A stretch of 64,000 bases of DNA, taken from contig CALUQM010000003.1 in the NCBI GenBank assembly GCA_944322925.1, positions 48,288-112,287 on the forward strand. The letters are read 5' to 3'. Source of the stretch: an uncultured Bacteroidales bacterium (GTDB lineage Bacteria; Bacteroidota; Bacteroidia; Bacteroidales; UBA932). Every line of letters begins with the position of its first letter. Position 1 is the first letter of the stretch. The notes beneath the pieces are model-generated. The model saw nothing but the letters and a program-made list of their open reading frames with translations. It ran no database searches and was not told the origin of the DNA. The translations under genes were made by a program, and so were the position numbers. Positions 31,361-39,743 of this stretch are shown piece by piece.

Positions 31361-32905
31361 ATGTTCAAAGGTCATCCAAAAGGATTAATTGCAGCCGCAC
31401 TGAGCAATATGGGCGAAAGGTTCGGCTATTACATCATGAACGCCGTACTCCTGCTCTTCCTGTGCTCGAAATTCGGACTGAGCGATGAGACAAGCGGCAT
31501 CATCTACGCGGTATTCTATGCGCTTATCTACGTATTGAGCCTTATAGGAGGCTATATCGCCGACAAGAGCCAGAACTACAAGGGCACCATCATGTCGGGA
31601 CTGGTAACGATGGCGGTTGGATACGCCCTCCTTTCCATCCCTATCCTCGCCACTCCGGACAACACGGGCTGGCTGCTGCCTTTCACCTGCGGCGCCCTCC
31701 TGCTGATCGCATTCGGAAACGGACTGTTCAAAGGCAATCTCCAGGCTATCGTAGGCCAGATGTACGATGATCCGAAATATTCAGACAAGAGAGACTCGGG
31801 ATTCCAGATTTTCTATGTTTTCATCAATATAGGCGGTCTCGTGGCCCCGTTCATCGCCCCGATGCTCAGAAGCTGGTGGCTCGGAGTGAACAACATGGCC
31901 TACAACGCCGGTCTTCCTGAAATCTGCCACGACTATATCAACTCCGCAGGCGCGCTTGCTCCGGACCAGCTGGCCAAGTTCCAGGAACTCGCCGCAAGCG
32001 TGATGCAGAACGGAGCTCCCGTGGGCGACCTGATGACATTCTCGCAGCACTATCTCGACGTATTCAACACCGGAGTCCACTATTCGTTCTTCGCATCCGT
32101 GGCCGCCATGCTGATATCCCTGCTTATCTTCGTATTTACAAAGAAGAGCATGCCGAATCCTGCAAGAAAGGAAGCCGCCGTGGTCGAACAGTACACAAAG
32201 GAAGAAAAACTCGCCATGGCGAAGGAAATCAGGCAGAGACTCTACGCCCTCTTCGCAGTACTCGGCATCGCCATCTTCTTCTGGTTCTCCTTCCACCAGA
32301 ACGGTCAGTCGCTTTCGGTATTCGCCCGTGACTTCGTGACTACGGAATCCATTGCTCCGGAAATCTGGCAGGCTGTAAATCCGTTCTTCGTGATTGTCCT
32401 CACCCCTGTAGTAATGTTCGTGTTTGCAGCTCTCAGAAAGAGAAACGGAAAGGACATCTCGACACCGCGCAAGATTGCCATCGGCATGCTTATCGCAGGC
32501 CTTGCATATCTATTCCTCACGGTATTTGCCGCTGTCAAGGGCTATCCTTCGGGAGAAGAATTCAGAAGCTGGGACGTTGCCGCCCAGGATGCAGTGAAGG
32601 CAGGACCGTGGGTGCTGATCGTCACATATTTCTTCCTCACGGTAGCCGAGCTGTTCATATCGCCTCTCGGACTGTCTTTCGTGTCAAAGGTAGCGCCGAA
32701 GAACCTTCAGGGTATCTGCCAGGGTCTCTGGCTCGGAGCTACGGCCGTCGGCAACCTTCTCATCTGGATAGGTCCTCTGATGTACAACAGCTTCAGCAGC
32801 CAGTGGATGTGCTGGTTTGTATTCATGGTCATCTGCCTTATATCCATGGGCGTGATGCTCGGCATGGTGAAATGGCTGGAAAGGATCACGGCAGGAAAAG
32901 AATAA
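31361..32905 (+). CDS. Proton-dependent oligopeptide transporter (POT/PTR family MFS)
   Basis: A 514 aa inner-membrane protein with about 14 hydrophobic segments that imports di- and tripeptides with protons. The N terminus carries the POT signature as SNMGERFGYYIMNAVLLLFL: the usual ExxERFxYY motif, but with Asn16 where the first Glu is expected. GGYIADK and FFWFSFHQNGQSLSVF segments are also typical. It is a single-gene unit with a clear promoter upstream and a bidirectional hairpin terminator downstream, divergent from the lpxL-DUF4831-pepD group. Confidence 0.93.
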   Translation: MFKGHPKGLIAAALSNMGERFGYYIMNAVLLLFLCSKFGLSDETSGIIYAVFYALIYVLSLIGGYIADKSQNYKGTIMSGLVTMAVGYALLSIPILATPDNTGWLLPFTCGALLLIAFGNGLFKGNLQAIVGQMYDDPKYSDKRDSGFQIFYVFINIGGLVAPFIAPMLRSWWLGVNNMAYNAGLPEICHDYINSAGALAPDQLAKFQELAASVMQNGAPVGDLMTFSQHYLDVFNTGVHYSFFASVAAMLISLLIFVFTKKSMPNPARKEAAVVEQYTKEEKLAMAKEIRQRLYALFAVLGIAIFFWFSFHQNGQSLSVFARDFVTTESIAPEIWQAVNPFFVIVLTPVVMFVFAALRKRNGKDISTPRKIAIGMLIAGLAYLFLTVFAAVKGYPSGEEFRSWDVAAQDAVKAGPWVLIVTYFFLTVAELFISPLGLSFVSKVAPKNLQGICQGLWLGATAVGNLLIWIGPLMYNSFSSQWMCWFVFMVICLISMGVMLGMVKWLERITAGKE

Positions 32906-32950
32906 TCGCTGCGCAAAACTCAGCTGACTGCAGGCTGAAAACAAAATAAA

Positions 32951-32980
32951 TGGGGTGGGTCTTACTTTTGACCCGCCCCA
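32951..32980. terminator. Bidirectional hairpin terminator between convergent genes
   Basis: Stem TGGGGTGGGTC (32951-32961) with GACCCGCCCCA (32970-32980), one G-T wobble, 8-nt loop. It lies between the stops of the peptide transporter (32905) and the phosphoesterase-GDPD gene (33004), flanked by A/T-rich sequence on both sides. Confidence 0.75.
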
Positions 32981-33003
32981 TTACTGTTTCAATGACAGGC
33001 AGA

Positions 33004-35256
33004 CTATTTGTCCACCTTGTTGTCGTCGGTCAGGAAGCCGCGGGTGATTTTCAGTACGCGGTCCGGATAATTGGAAATGATGGCATCGACTTTCAGATCG
33101 ACAAGCCTCTGTATGTCTTCCGGCTCGTCGGCAGTCCACGGAACGATTTTCATTCCCCTTTCCCTGCACTTCTGACACAGGTCGGCATCGGTTCTCGTAT
33201 AATGAGGACTCAGCCAGTCCGGAGTAAAGTCGAGCAAAGCCATGTACTTGTCGAAATCCACGTCATCCGCATCCACGAGATAAGACAGCTTGAGCTGAGG
33301 ATATTTCTCGTGCATGTAGTTCAAAGCCCTCGTATCGAAACACTGGACGACAAGCCTGTCGCCGAGATCTTTCGAAAGCAGGAGCTCGATGCACTTGTCC
33401 ACGAACTCATGGTATTCCGGCCAGTTCTTGCCTTCGGTCTTTCCTGTCTTGGATTTAACCTCGATATTGTACCTTACAGGAGTAAGGCCGTTCTCCTCGA
33501 CATAATTCTCCACGAAGTCGATAAGTTCGTTTGCCAGAGGCTTGTATGCCGGGATGCAGGCCTTGTCCGGCCATACTGTGCCCGGACGCTTGCCGACGTC
33601 GTATTTGCGCACCTGTTCGTACGGCATGGTATAGATATACTCCTTAGGATCATCCGGCTGCACTTCCGTTCCGTCCGGTCTGGTAGCATACCTTGAATGG
33701 AAATAGGCGTCATGGGACACGACTACCTGTCCGTCGGCGCTGACCTGCAGATCCAGTTCGAGAGTATTCACGCCCAGATCGAGGGCATTCTTCATCGCTT
33801 CAATGGTATTTTCAGGCATAAGGCCTGCACCTCCCCTGTGAGCCTGGACATCCACATAGCCGTGCATGTCCACCGTATCCCTGTATTCGTTTCCGAATCT
33901 GTCCTCGACGACTACGACTACTTCATCGGCATACTGCGACGGCACTGCAATGAAATAATGGTTGTTCGGTCTCGGATTCTTGTATTCAGGAGTAGCCTTG
34001 CCCTTGTCGAAATATCTCGCGTTGAGTTCCCTTATGTAATATGGGGAATAGTCGTAGACCTGCTGCATTTCACCCTGGTATTCCCCGTCGCAGTACCATT
34101 CGACAGACCATTCGGAATCATAGTCCCAGACATTGGCGATGACAGCGTTTGGATGGATGAAAGACTCGCCCGGATTGAAGACCTCTATCTGGAAATCCCT
34201 GTCATGGCCTATCGACTTGTAATACCATTCAAGGTCCCCGTCCTCCATTTCGAATACCTTGTATCCGCCAGGAGTTCCGTCGTTGCAGTGGTCGGTAATC
34301 CACCATGATCCGCAGATGGCAGCGACATTGTGCTCGGTGACATTCGGAGCGATTTCATGATTGTTGTTTATATGCGTATGCCCCGAAAGGACGGTCACAT
34401 TCCTTCCTTCAAGGATGTCGAGTACCTCCGAAGCCTTGCCTGTCAGGGAATTGCCGATATACCACCTTTTCATCGGGCAGTGCTGTGCGACAAATATCTC
34501 CGCATCCTCCGGAATGTACTCCATGAGATCCTTCAGCCACTTGATCTGTTTCTGGGTATAGGACTCCTTGTACTGCTTCTGCGTATCGTAAATCACGGTG
34601 TCGAACACAATGAAATAATCCCCGCCTATGGAAAAGGCGTAGTATTCCGGACCGAAACTTTCGCGATAAGCGGCGGAAGTCTGCCAGTCGCCCTTGGAAT
34701 CTTTCAGATGGTCGTGATTGCCTATCACCGGATAAACAGGGATTCCGAACCTGACATATTCATTCTTGAACTGCGGATAAAAATCCATCCTGTCCCATGA
34801 TATGTCGCCGAGAATGATGGCGAATGCCGGATTCTCTTCCTCTATTGTAGCCAGGACGTCAGGGACGGCCTTTGTCTGGAAAAGTCCGAAATGCTTTTCA
34901 GTCGCGGTCTGGGAATCCGCAATGGCGATGAAAGTATAGTCTTCTGAATCGGAAATCTTCTTCAGATCGAAGACGAACTTCCCTTCATGGGAGGCCGGAA
35001 GATAGAAAGCGGGCGTTCCGCTGTCGAATGGTGCCACATAGCCAGACGGAGTGACGATATAGACGAAATCCGCCTTGTCATCGATATCGAACCTGAATTT
35101 TCCCTTCTTGTCGGTAAGGGTAAAATTCTTTCCGTCCGTGACAACGACTCCGGAAAGTTTCTCTTTTCCGGAAATGACGCTGCCCTTCACTTCCCTGGCC
35201 TGCATTCCTGCACAGATGGCAAGAAGCATGGCCGACAAAATCAATGTTTTTTTCAT
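33004..35256 (-). CDS. Exported metallophosphoesterase - glycerophosphodiester phosphodiesterase fusion
   Basis: A 750 aa two-enzyme polypeptide. Signal peptide (AICAGMQA/RE), no lipobox Cys, so probably periplasmic. Residues about 22-100 form a MetallophosN-type domain. About 105-300 is the calcineurin-like core with ADSQ (113-116, Gln where the DxH His is usual), GDISWD (150-155), GNHDH (179-183), AQHCP (H259) and GHTH (292-295). About 310-460 is a MetallophosC-type domain. About 468-740 is a GDPD domain with AHRGG (472-476), PENT (481-484), LELDLQVS, VVVSHD and YNIEVKS. GDPD releases glycerol-3-phosphate from glycerophosphodiesters; the first half could then act on the phosphoester. It lies 17 nt after the GH31 gene, in one operon. 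Confidence 0.93.
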   Translation of the reverse strand: MKKTLILSAMLLAICAGMQAREVKGSVISGKEKLSGVVVTDGKNFTLTDKKGKFRFDIDDKADFVYIVTPSGYVAPFDSGTPAFYLPASHEGKFVFDLKKISDSEDYTFIAIADSQTATEKHFGLFQTKAVPDVLATIEEENPAFAIILGDISWDRMDFYPQFKNEYVRFGIPVYPVIGNHDHLKDSKGDWQTSAAYRESFGPEYYAFSIGGDYFIVFDTVIYDTQKQYKESYTQKQIKWLKDLMEYIPEDAEIFVAQHCPMKRWYIGNSLTGKASEVLDILEGRNVTVLSGHTHINNNHEIAPNVTEHNVAAICGSWWITDHCNDGTPGGYKVFEMEDGDLEWYYKSIGHDRDFQIEVFNPGESFIHPNAVIANVWDYDSEWSVEWYCDGEYQGEMQQVYDYSPYYIRELNARYFDKGKATPEYKNPRPNNHYFIAVPSQYADEVVVVVEDRFGNEYRDTVDMHGYVDVQAHRGGAGLMPENTIEAMKNALDLGVNTLELDLQVSADGQVVVSHDAYFHSRYATRPDGTEVQPDDPKEYIYTMPYEQVRKYDVGKRPGTVWPDKACIPAYKPLANELIDFVENYVEENGLTPVRYNIEVKSKTGKTEGKNWPEYHEFVDKCIELLLSKDLGDRLVVQCFDTRALNYMHEKYPQLKLSYLVDADDVDFDKYMALLDFTPDWLSPHYTRTDADLCQKCRERGMKIVPWTADEPEDIQRLVDLKVDAIISNYPDRVLKITRGFLTDDNKVDK

Positions 35257-35273
35257 AATATAGGCAATAAATT

Positions 35274-38003
35274 TTATTTGGTAACCTGACTTTCAAGCTT
35301 TTTCATGAACTCCTCCGGGAATCCTCCGTATTCCGCAAAAGACTTCAGCATTCCATCTGTGTCGACTGCTTCCAGATACTCCGGCGCCCCGTACGGATCC
35401 TCGGTAATAAGGCTGGAGCACTGTGCGACTTTAAGGAAAGGCACCGGAAGAAGCAGGTACGAATCCACGTATTCCCCGAAGACATATTTGACTTCAGGCG
35501 TAATGGCGGCCATTCTCTTCAGAATACCTTTTTTCCCGTAAATGAGATCGCGGCAGGCTGCGGACGATTCCCCGTAGGTACATTCGAGTACGAGCTCTTC
35601 GGAAGCCGGGGTATGAGGCAGAATCACCTTTACGGCAAGCTCTTTCCCGTCATAGGTCCATGTACCCTCTCCGGCAAACCTGTCGTAAGGGATTTCTTCC
35701 CCGTTGACCTTCACTTTCTGTGGAGCGAAAACGCCTTCGAGCACGAAGGTTATCTTCCTTTCCTCCGGCATGCCACTGTACTTTCCTTCACGGGCGCCGA
35801 CCTTCACCGTAATATGATCCGCATCCGAAGTCTTGTCTATTCTGGTCGTCGCGTATTCCTCGGCATAGGCCTGGCTCTTGCCGTCATCCTCATAAGTGAC
35901 CGTGCTGCTCGTGCCGTCTCCCGGAGCTATGAAGACAATGAGTTCGTCGGACTGTTCCTGAAGGGAGCCTATCCTGTCGGAAGCCATCGGGATGATGGAA
36001 CCGGCCTTGACATAGTACGGATTTTCATTCATCGTATAATAAAGCGTATCGCACTGGCCTCCGGCTATCATGCGGCCTGTAGCCATGTCGTACCAGTCAT
36101 TGCCCTCAGGAAACCATACCGCCCTCTCGGTAAGTCCGGAAACGGTGTCGGCAGGTTCGCAGAGCACTGTCGCAAGGATATTGTCGCCGAACATGTACTG
36201 CTGCTTCCATGTGTACGAATTCTCCTCCTCGGGATAATCGTAATACATCGGGCGGCACATCGATATGCCCGTATCGTATGTCTGGCGCGCCGCATCGTAA
36301 ATATACGGAGACAAAGTATATCTCAGCCTTATCGCAGCCCTCATGGCATCGAAATATTCCGGGAAGACCCATATCCTCCTTTCGAGGAAACGGGTTTTGG
36401 TGGAGTGTGTCTTGAAAATAGGCGTGAACACTCCGTACTGCAGCCATCTCGTATAAAGTTCCGGATCAGTGTCATGGTCTTCGAGCTGCATGTGTCCTCC
36501 TATGTCATGGCCCCAGTAACCGTAGCCTACATTGGAAGAAGTCGAGGTAAAATACGGCAGATAGCCGAGCACTGTCCATGTGTCGTAAGTATCGCCCGAA
36601 AAGCCTATCTGATATCTGTGGCTTCCGAGGCCTCCCCAGCGGTGATAAATCATCGGACGCTCGGCGTAGATGCCCTCGTCCGCACTCTGGCGCACCTTGT
36701 CGTTGAAGAAAGTCCAGTTGAGCCAGAAAGTGTTGCTGACTTCCGGCATATACTTGCACTGTCTCCACTGCTGCCAGTCGAGCCACCAGAAATCCACACC
36801 CATATCCTGAAGGGGATGGATGACCGAGTTGAAATAGGCCTCGGTCCAGTCCCTGTCGGTAATTCTGAACGGCACGGAAACTTTCTTCCCGTCGCTGTCC
36901 ACATAACCTTCCGGTCCGTCGTATTCATCGGTACGTGAAAGATAGTCGGCCACGAAACGGTCGTAGCAGTCCTCGTACGGCTGTATTCCGGATGCCGGAT
37001 GCAGGTTCAGTGAAGTCTTCATCCCGAGATTGTGTATATCCCGGAGGAAGTTGGAAGGATTCGGGAAAAGCTGCTTCTGCCATGTATAGCCTGTCCACCC
37101 TATCCTCTGCCCGTACTCGTCTTTCGGGGCGTTTTTCTTGCGGAGAGTCCATGTCTCGTGCCAGTCCATGTCCACGACCATCACGTCTATCGGGATGTCG
37201 AGAGAACGCATCTGCCTGGCAAGATCCACGAATTCGAAATCGGAATACTGCCAGTAGCGGGACCACCAGTAGCCGAAAGCGAATTTTGGCGGCAGCGGAA
37301 TTCTTCCTCCTATCTTCGTAAAGTCGGAGACGGCAGCCTTGTAGTCATGGCCGTAGGCGAATATATACAGATCGAGCCTGTCTGTACTGTCGCGCTCTTC
37401 GACCCAGCCGCCCCAGTCAGTGTCTTCCGCCGTGATGACAGGCCTGCGGCTTTCATCTATGACGGCCCATCCGTCCCTGGATATCACACCCGGATCGTAC
37501 GGTTCCTTGGTCTTGACCCCGTCGCAGCCGTCGAGTGTCCTCGTCGTCCCGAGAAGGTTTCCCGAGGCATCGAGTCCCGGATGCCATTCCACTTTCCTGA
37601 TCCTGGTCTTGCCGTTCTCGGTATACGGCATGCCGAAAGTCACAGAGAGATTCCCGCTGTCGAACTTCCCGCTGCCCCTGTATGTCAGAGTCAGCCCGCC
37701 GGTCTTTATCGTCAGCTTTCCGGAAGTCCTGGTGACCTTGAATTCAGGCACGGGGAGGCGGCGGTTGACTACTGCGAATGTAGCCCTGTCCTCGAACTGC
37801 CCGTCGGCACTCCACTCCATACGCACGAGTCTGTCGGTCAGGACTGTGAATCTGGCGTTGCCGTACACTACGACCGCCTCTTCCGAAGCCTTGGGATCGT
37901 ACCCGTCTTCAGCTGCCTGCGATATGAAACTCATAGAAAGAAAAGCCGTAAACGGCAAAAGAATCCATTTAAGGATACAAGTCGGTAAATGTGGTTTTGA
38001 CAT
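35274..38003 (-). CDS. Glycoside hydrolase family 31 enzyme (alpha-glycosidase), exported
   Basis: A 909 aa retaining alpha-glycosidase (alpha-glucosidase, alpha-xylosidase or alpha-galactosidase/GalNAcase-type activities occur in GH31). Signal peptide to about residue 30 (FISQAAEDG). N-terminal beta-sandwich (about 45-230), TIM barrel (about 235-590) with FGYWWSRYWQYSDFEFVDL and VVDMDWHETW, nucleophile D409 in FWWLDWQQWR and acid/base D471 in GFSGDTYDTW, then C-terminal beta domains. The nucleophile motif has DWQQ rather than the DMNE/DMTE of classic alpha-glucosidases, so the sugar specificity may differ. First gene of a two-gene operon with the phosphoesterase-GDPD fusion. Confidence 0.93.
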   Translation of the reverse strand: MSKPHLPTCILKWILLPFTAFLSMSFISQAAEDGYDPKASEEAVVVYGNARFTVLTDRLVRMEWSADGQFEDRATFAVVNRRLPVPEFKVTRTSGKLTIKTGGLTLTYRGSGKFDSGNLSVTFGMPYTENGKTRIRKVEWHPGLDASGNLLGTTRTLDGCDGVKTKEPYDPGVISRDGWAVIDESRRPVITAEDTDWGGWVEERDSTDRLDLYIFAYGHDYKAAVSDFTKIGGRIPLPPKFAFGYWWSRYWQYSDFEFVDLARQMRSLDIPIDVMVVDMDWHETWTLRKKNAPKDEYGQRIGWTGYTWQKQLFPNPSNFLRDIHNLGMKTSLNLHPASGIQPYEDCYDRFVADYLSRTDEYDGPEGYVDSDGKKVSVPFRITDRDWTEAYFNSVIHPLQDMGVDFWWLDWQQWRQCKYMPEVSNTFWLNWTFFNDKVRQSADEGIYAERPMIYHRWGGLGSHRYQIGFSGDTYDTWTVLGYLPYFTSTSSNVGYGYWGHDIGGHMQLEDHDTDPELYTRWLQYGVFTPIFKTHSTKTRFLERRIWVFPEYFDAMRAAIRLRYTLSPYIYDAARQTYDTGISMCRPMYYDYPEEENSYTWKQQYMFGDNILATVLCEPADTVSGLTERAVWFPEGNDWYDMATGRMIAGGQCDTLYYTMNENPYYVKAGSIIPMASDRIGSLQEQSDELIVFIAPGDGTSSTVTYEDDGKSQAYAEEYATTRIDKTSDADHITVKVGAREGKYSGMPEERKITFVLEGVFAPQKVKVNGEEIPYDRFAGEGTWTYDGKELAVKVILPHTPASEELVLECTYGESSAACRDLIYGKKGILKRMAAITPEVKYVFGEYVDSYLLLPVPFLKVAQCSSLITEDPYGAPEYLEAVDTDGMLKSFAEYGGFPEEFMKKLESQVTK

Positions 38004-38072
38004 TTCGATAAATAATATTTGGTATTAAACAATTCCTGAAACTGTCTTTGCGTTTCAGTGTCGTCAATCGTT

Positions 38073-38080
38073 CAAATTTA
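38073..38080 (-). promoter_or_regulatory. Candidate -7 promoter element of the GH31 / phosphoesterase-GDPD operon
   Basis: Minus-strand TAAATTTG, 69 nt upstream of the GH31 start, matches TAnnTTTG. The -33 region is not clear. Confidence 0.45.
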
Positions 38081-38103
38081 AGGCATTTTTTCCGATTTTC
38101 ATA

Positions 38104-38150
38104 AGAAAGAGGCCGGCCAAAAAGCGGAATTTCCTTTTAGCCGGCCCTTT
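38104..38150 (-). terminator. Hairpin terminator after locus 3
   Basis: Stem GGCCGGC (38111-38117) with GCCGGCC (38140-38146), extended by A/G-T/C pairs on the outside (AAAGA with CTTT). On the minus strand it is followed by TCTTTCTTAT. It separates the BACON lipoprotein gene (ends 38206) from the GH31 operon. Confidence 0.7.
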
Positions 38151-38205
38151 CACATATTTCATGAAAGAGGACGATCGGTCATCATCCCCTCATGCAGTCA
38201 GGAGA

Positions 38206-39720
38206 TTATTCTGCAGCGCTGTAGATCCTGATATTGTCGAGGAACCAGCGGTTGGCAGTTTTAACGCCCCATTCCTGCTGCTTGATGGTAATGCGAGTCG
38301 TCTCGTCGAACTTGACTGCAGACAGATCGACAGTAGCATGTATCCACTCGAGCTTGTGGTCGTTCTCCCATCCGTGAGTAGGAACTTCGAACTGATTGTT
38401 GCCTACCTCTACGATAAGATTCACAGGGTCTACCTTTCCGGAACCCTGTTTCATAGGGCACCAGTCGAATTCGAGGGTTACACCGGCTCCCTGCTCAGGG
38501 ATAACGTCGAGAACAGGCAAGGTAATGCCAGCCTGATATCCGGTCTTTCCGAACTTGAGGTAATTCATCTGCAGGTAAATACATTCTGATTCGTTCTTAC
38601 CATCAGCCCATACTCTCAGGAATTCATATCCGGCCTCCTCCAGAGCATCGAGGGTGGATTTTCCGTCGATCTTGGATGTAGGAAGCTGAGGGCAGTATGC
38701 ATCGAGATTGTTTTCTTCAACAGTCTTTCCGGCAGGTTTGCCTTCATTGTCACCCTGAGTAGCCCATGGCTGCAGCCACTCGAAATCATCGGAGAAGTAG
38801 ATGATCTCGCGCGAACCCTTGTCCTCGAATTCGGTCATCATCAGGTTCAGGTACGGTGTGGCGACACCTGCGAAATATCCCTTGACCTCGATTTCGTGAC
38901 CGTTGTACGGTGCAAGATCCGTGGATGCAGGAATATCGATGATGGCAACGGAGATCTTCGCTGCACCCTCGACTGTGACTGTAGTTCCCTGAAGGACACC
39001 GGTCACGCTGACATACGTTCTCTTGTCCGACGTATAGGTATCTACGGAAGAAGTGATATCCGTAGCTGCAGGATAAGTGAACTCTCCGGCAGCACCTGCT
39101 TCGAACTGGTCGCAGGACATAATGGCTGGAAGTCCGCTGCTCCTGGTTACCGTACCGCTGAGCGATACCTTGGTTCCAACGGCTACTGTGGAAGGATCAT
39201 GCTCCACGTAAATGCTTCCCGTACCGTCCGAAATGATGAAGCCCTTTGCCGTAAGAGCTGCAACCTGTGCCTCAGGTATGATGACCACCGTGCCGCTTTC
39301 CACTGCTTCGGCTTCAGTCACCGTATAATCCTTGGCTCCCTTGTATTCATCACCGTCCTGATTTATGACCACTACGGCACGGCTTGCATGTGTACTGCCC
39401 TTGAACACCAGTTCGGCGCTGCGCGGATTGTCCATCGCGCCGTCTACCATATTTTCAGTCACGGACACCGTAACATCCGTCGTACCGGAACCTGTAGTAG
39501 GATCGATAGTCACCCATTCAGGGACTTCTGCCGTCCACTGGGCGTCAGAATAGACAGTAATCAACTGAGGCTGTGGATTCTCGGCCGGAAAATCAAGGGA
39601 TTCCACACTTGCCAGTACAGCCTTGGCCGTATCATCGCCTTTTTCCTGACAGCCTGCAACCAGAGCCGTAACGCCTGATGCAAGAATCAGGATCTGCAAA
39701 AAGTTTTTTAAATTTTTCAT
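38206..39720 (-). CDS. BACON / OB-like domain surface lipoprotein, last gene of locus 3
   Basis: A 504 aa lipoprotein with lipobox VAGC (Cys24). A BACON domain spans about 37-122 (LDFPAENPQPQLITVYSDAQ, then WTAEVPEWVTIDP). About 130-300 is an OB-like region as in DUF5689-type proteins (GFIISDGTGSIYVEHDPSTV, VGTKVSLSGTV). About 305-504 is a C-terminal beta-sandwich ending NRWFLDNIRIYSAAE, similar in layout to the PKD/FN3 lipoprotein of locus 2. No catalytic signature. A surface glycan-binding role is inferred from its place after susD. It lies 23 nt after susD and is followed by a terminator. Confidence 0.82.
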   Translation of the reverse strand: MKNLKNFLQILILASGVTALVAGCQEKGDDTAKAVLASVESLDFPAENPQPQLITVYSDAQWTAEVPEWVTIDPTTGSGTTDVTVSVTENMVDGAMDNPRSAELVFKGSTHASRAVVVINQDGDEYKGAKDYTVTEAEAVESGTVVIIPEAQVAALTAKGFIISDGTGSIYVEHDPSTVAVGTKVSLSGTVTRSSGLPAIMSCDQFEAGAAGEFTYPAATDITSSVDTYTSDKRTYVSVTGVLQGTTVTVEGAAKISVAIIDIPASTDLAPYNGHEIEVKGYFAGVATPYLNLMMTEFEDKGSREIIYFSDDFEWLQPWATQGDNEGKPAGKTVEENNLDAYCPQLPTSKIDGKSTLDALEEAGYEFLRVWADGKNESECIYLQMNYLKFGKTGYQAGITLPVLDVIPEQGAGVTLEFDWCPMKQGSGKVDPVNLIVEVGNNQFEVPTHGWENDHKLEWIHATVDLSAVKFDETTRITIKQQEWGVKTANRWFLDNIRIYSAAE

Positions 39721-39743
39721 GTCAGTATAATTATGTTATACTT

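Noticed and set aside
35613-36938. 441-codon + strand open frame over the GH31 gene
   Set aside because: Antisense to a gene with clear GH31 motifs; the translation matches no family I know.
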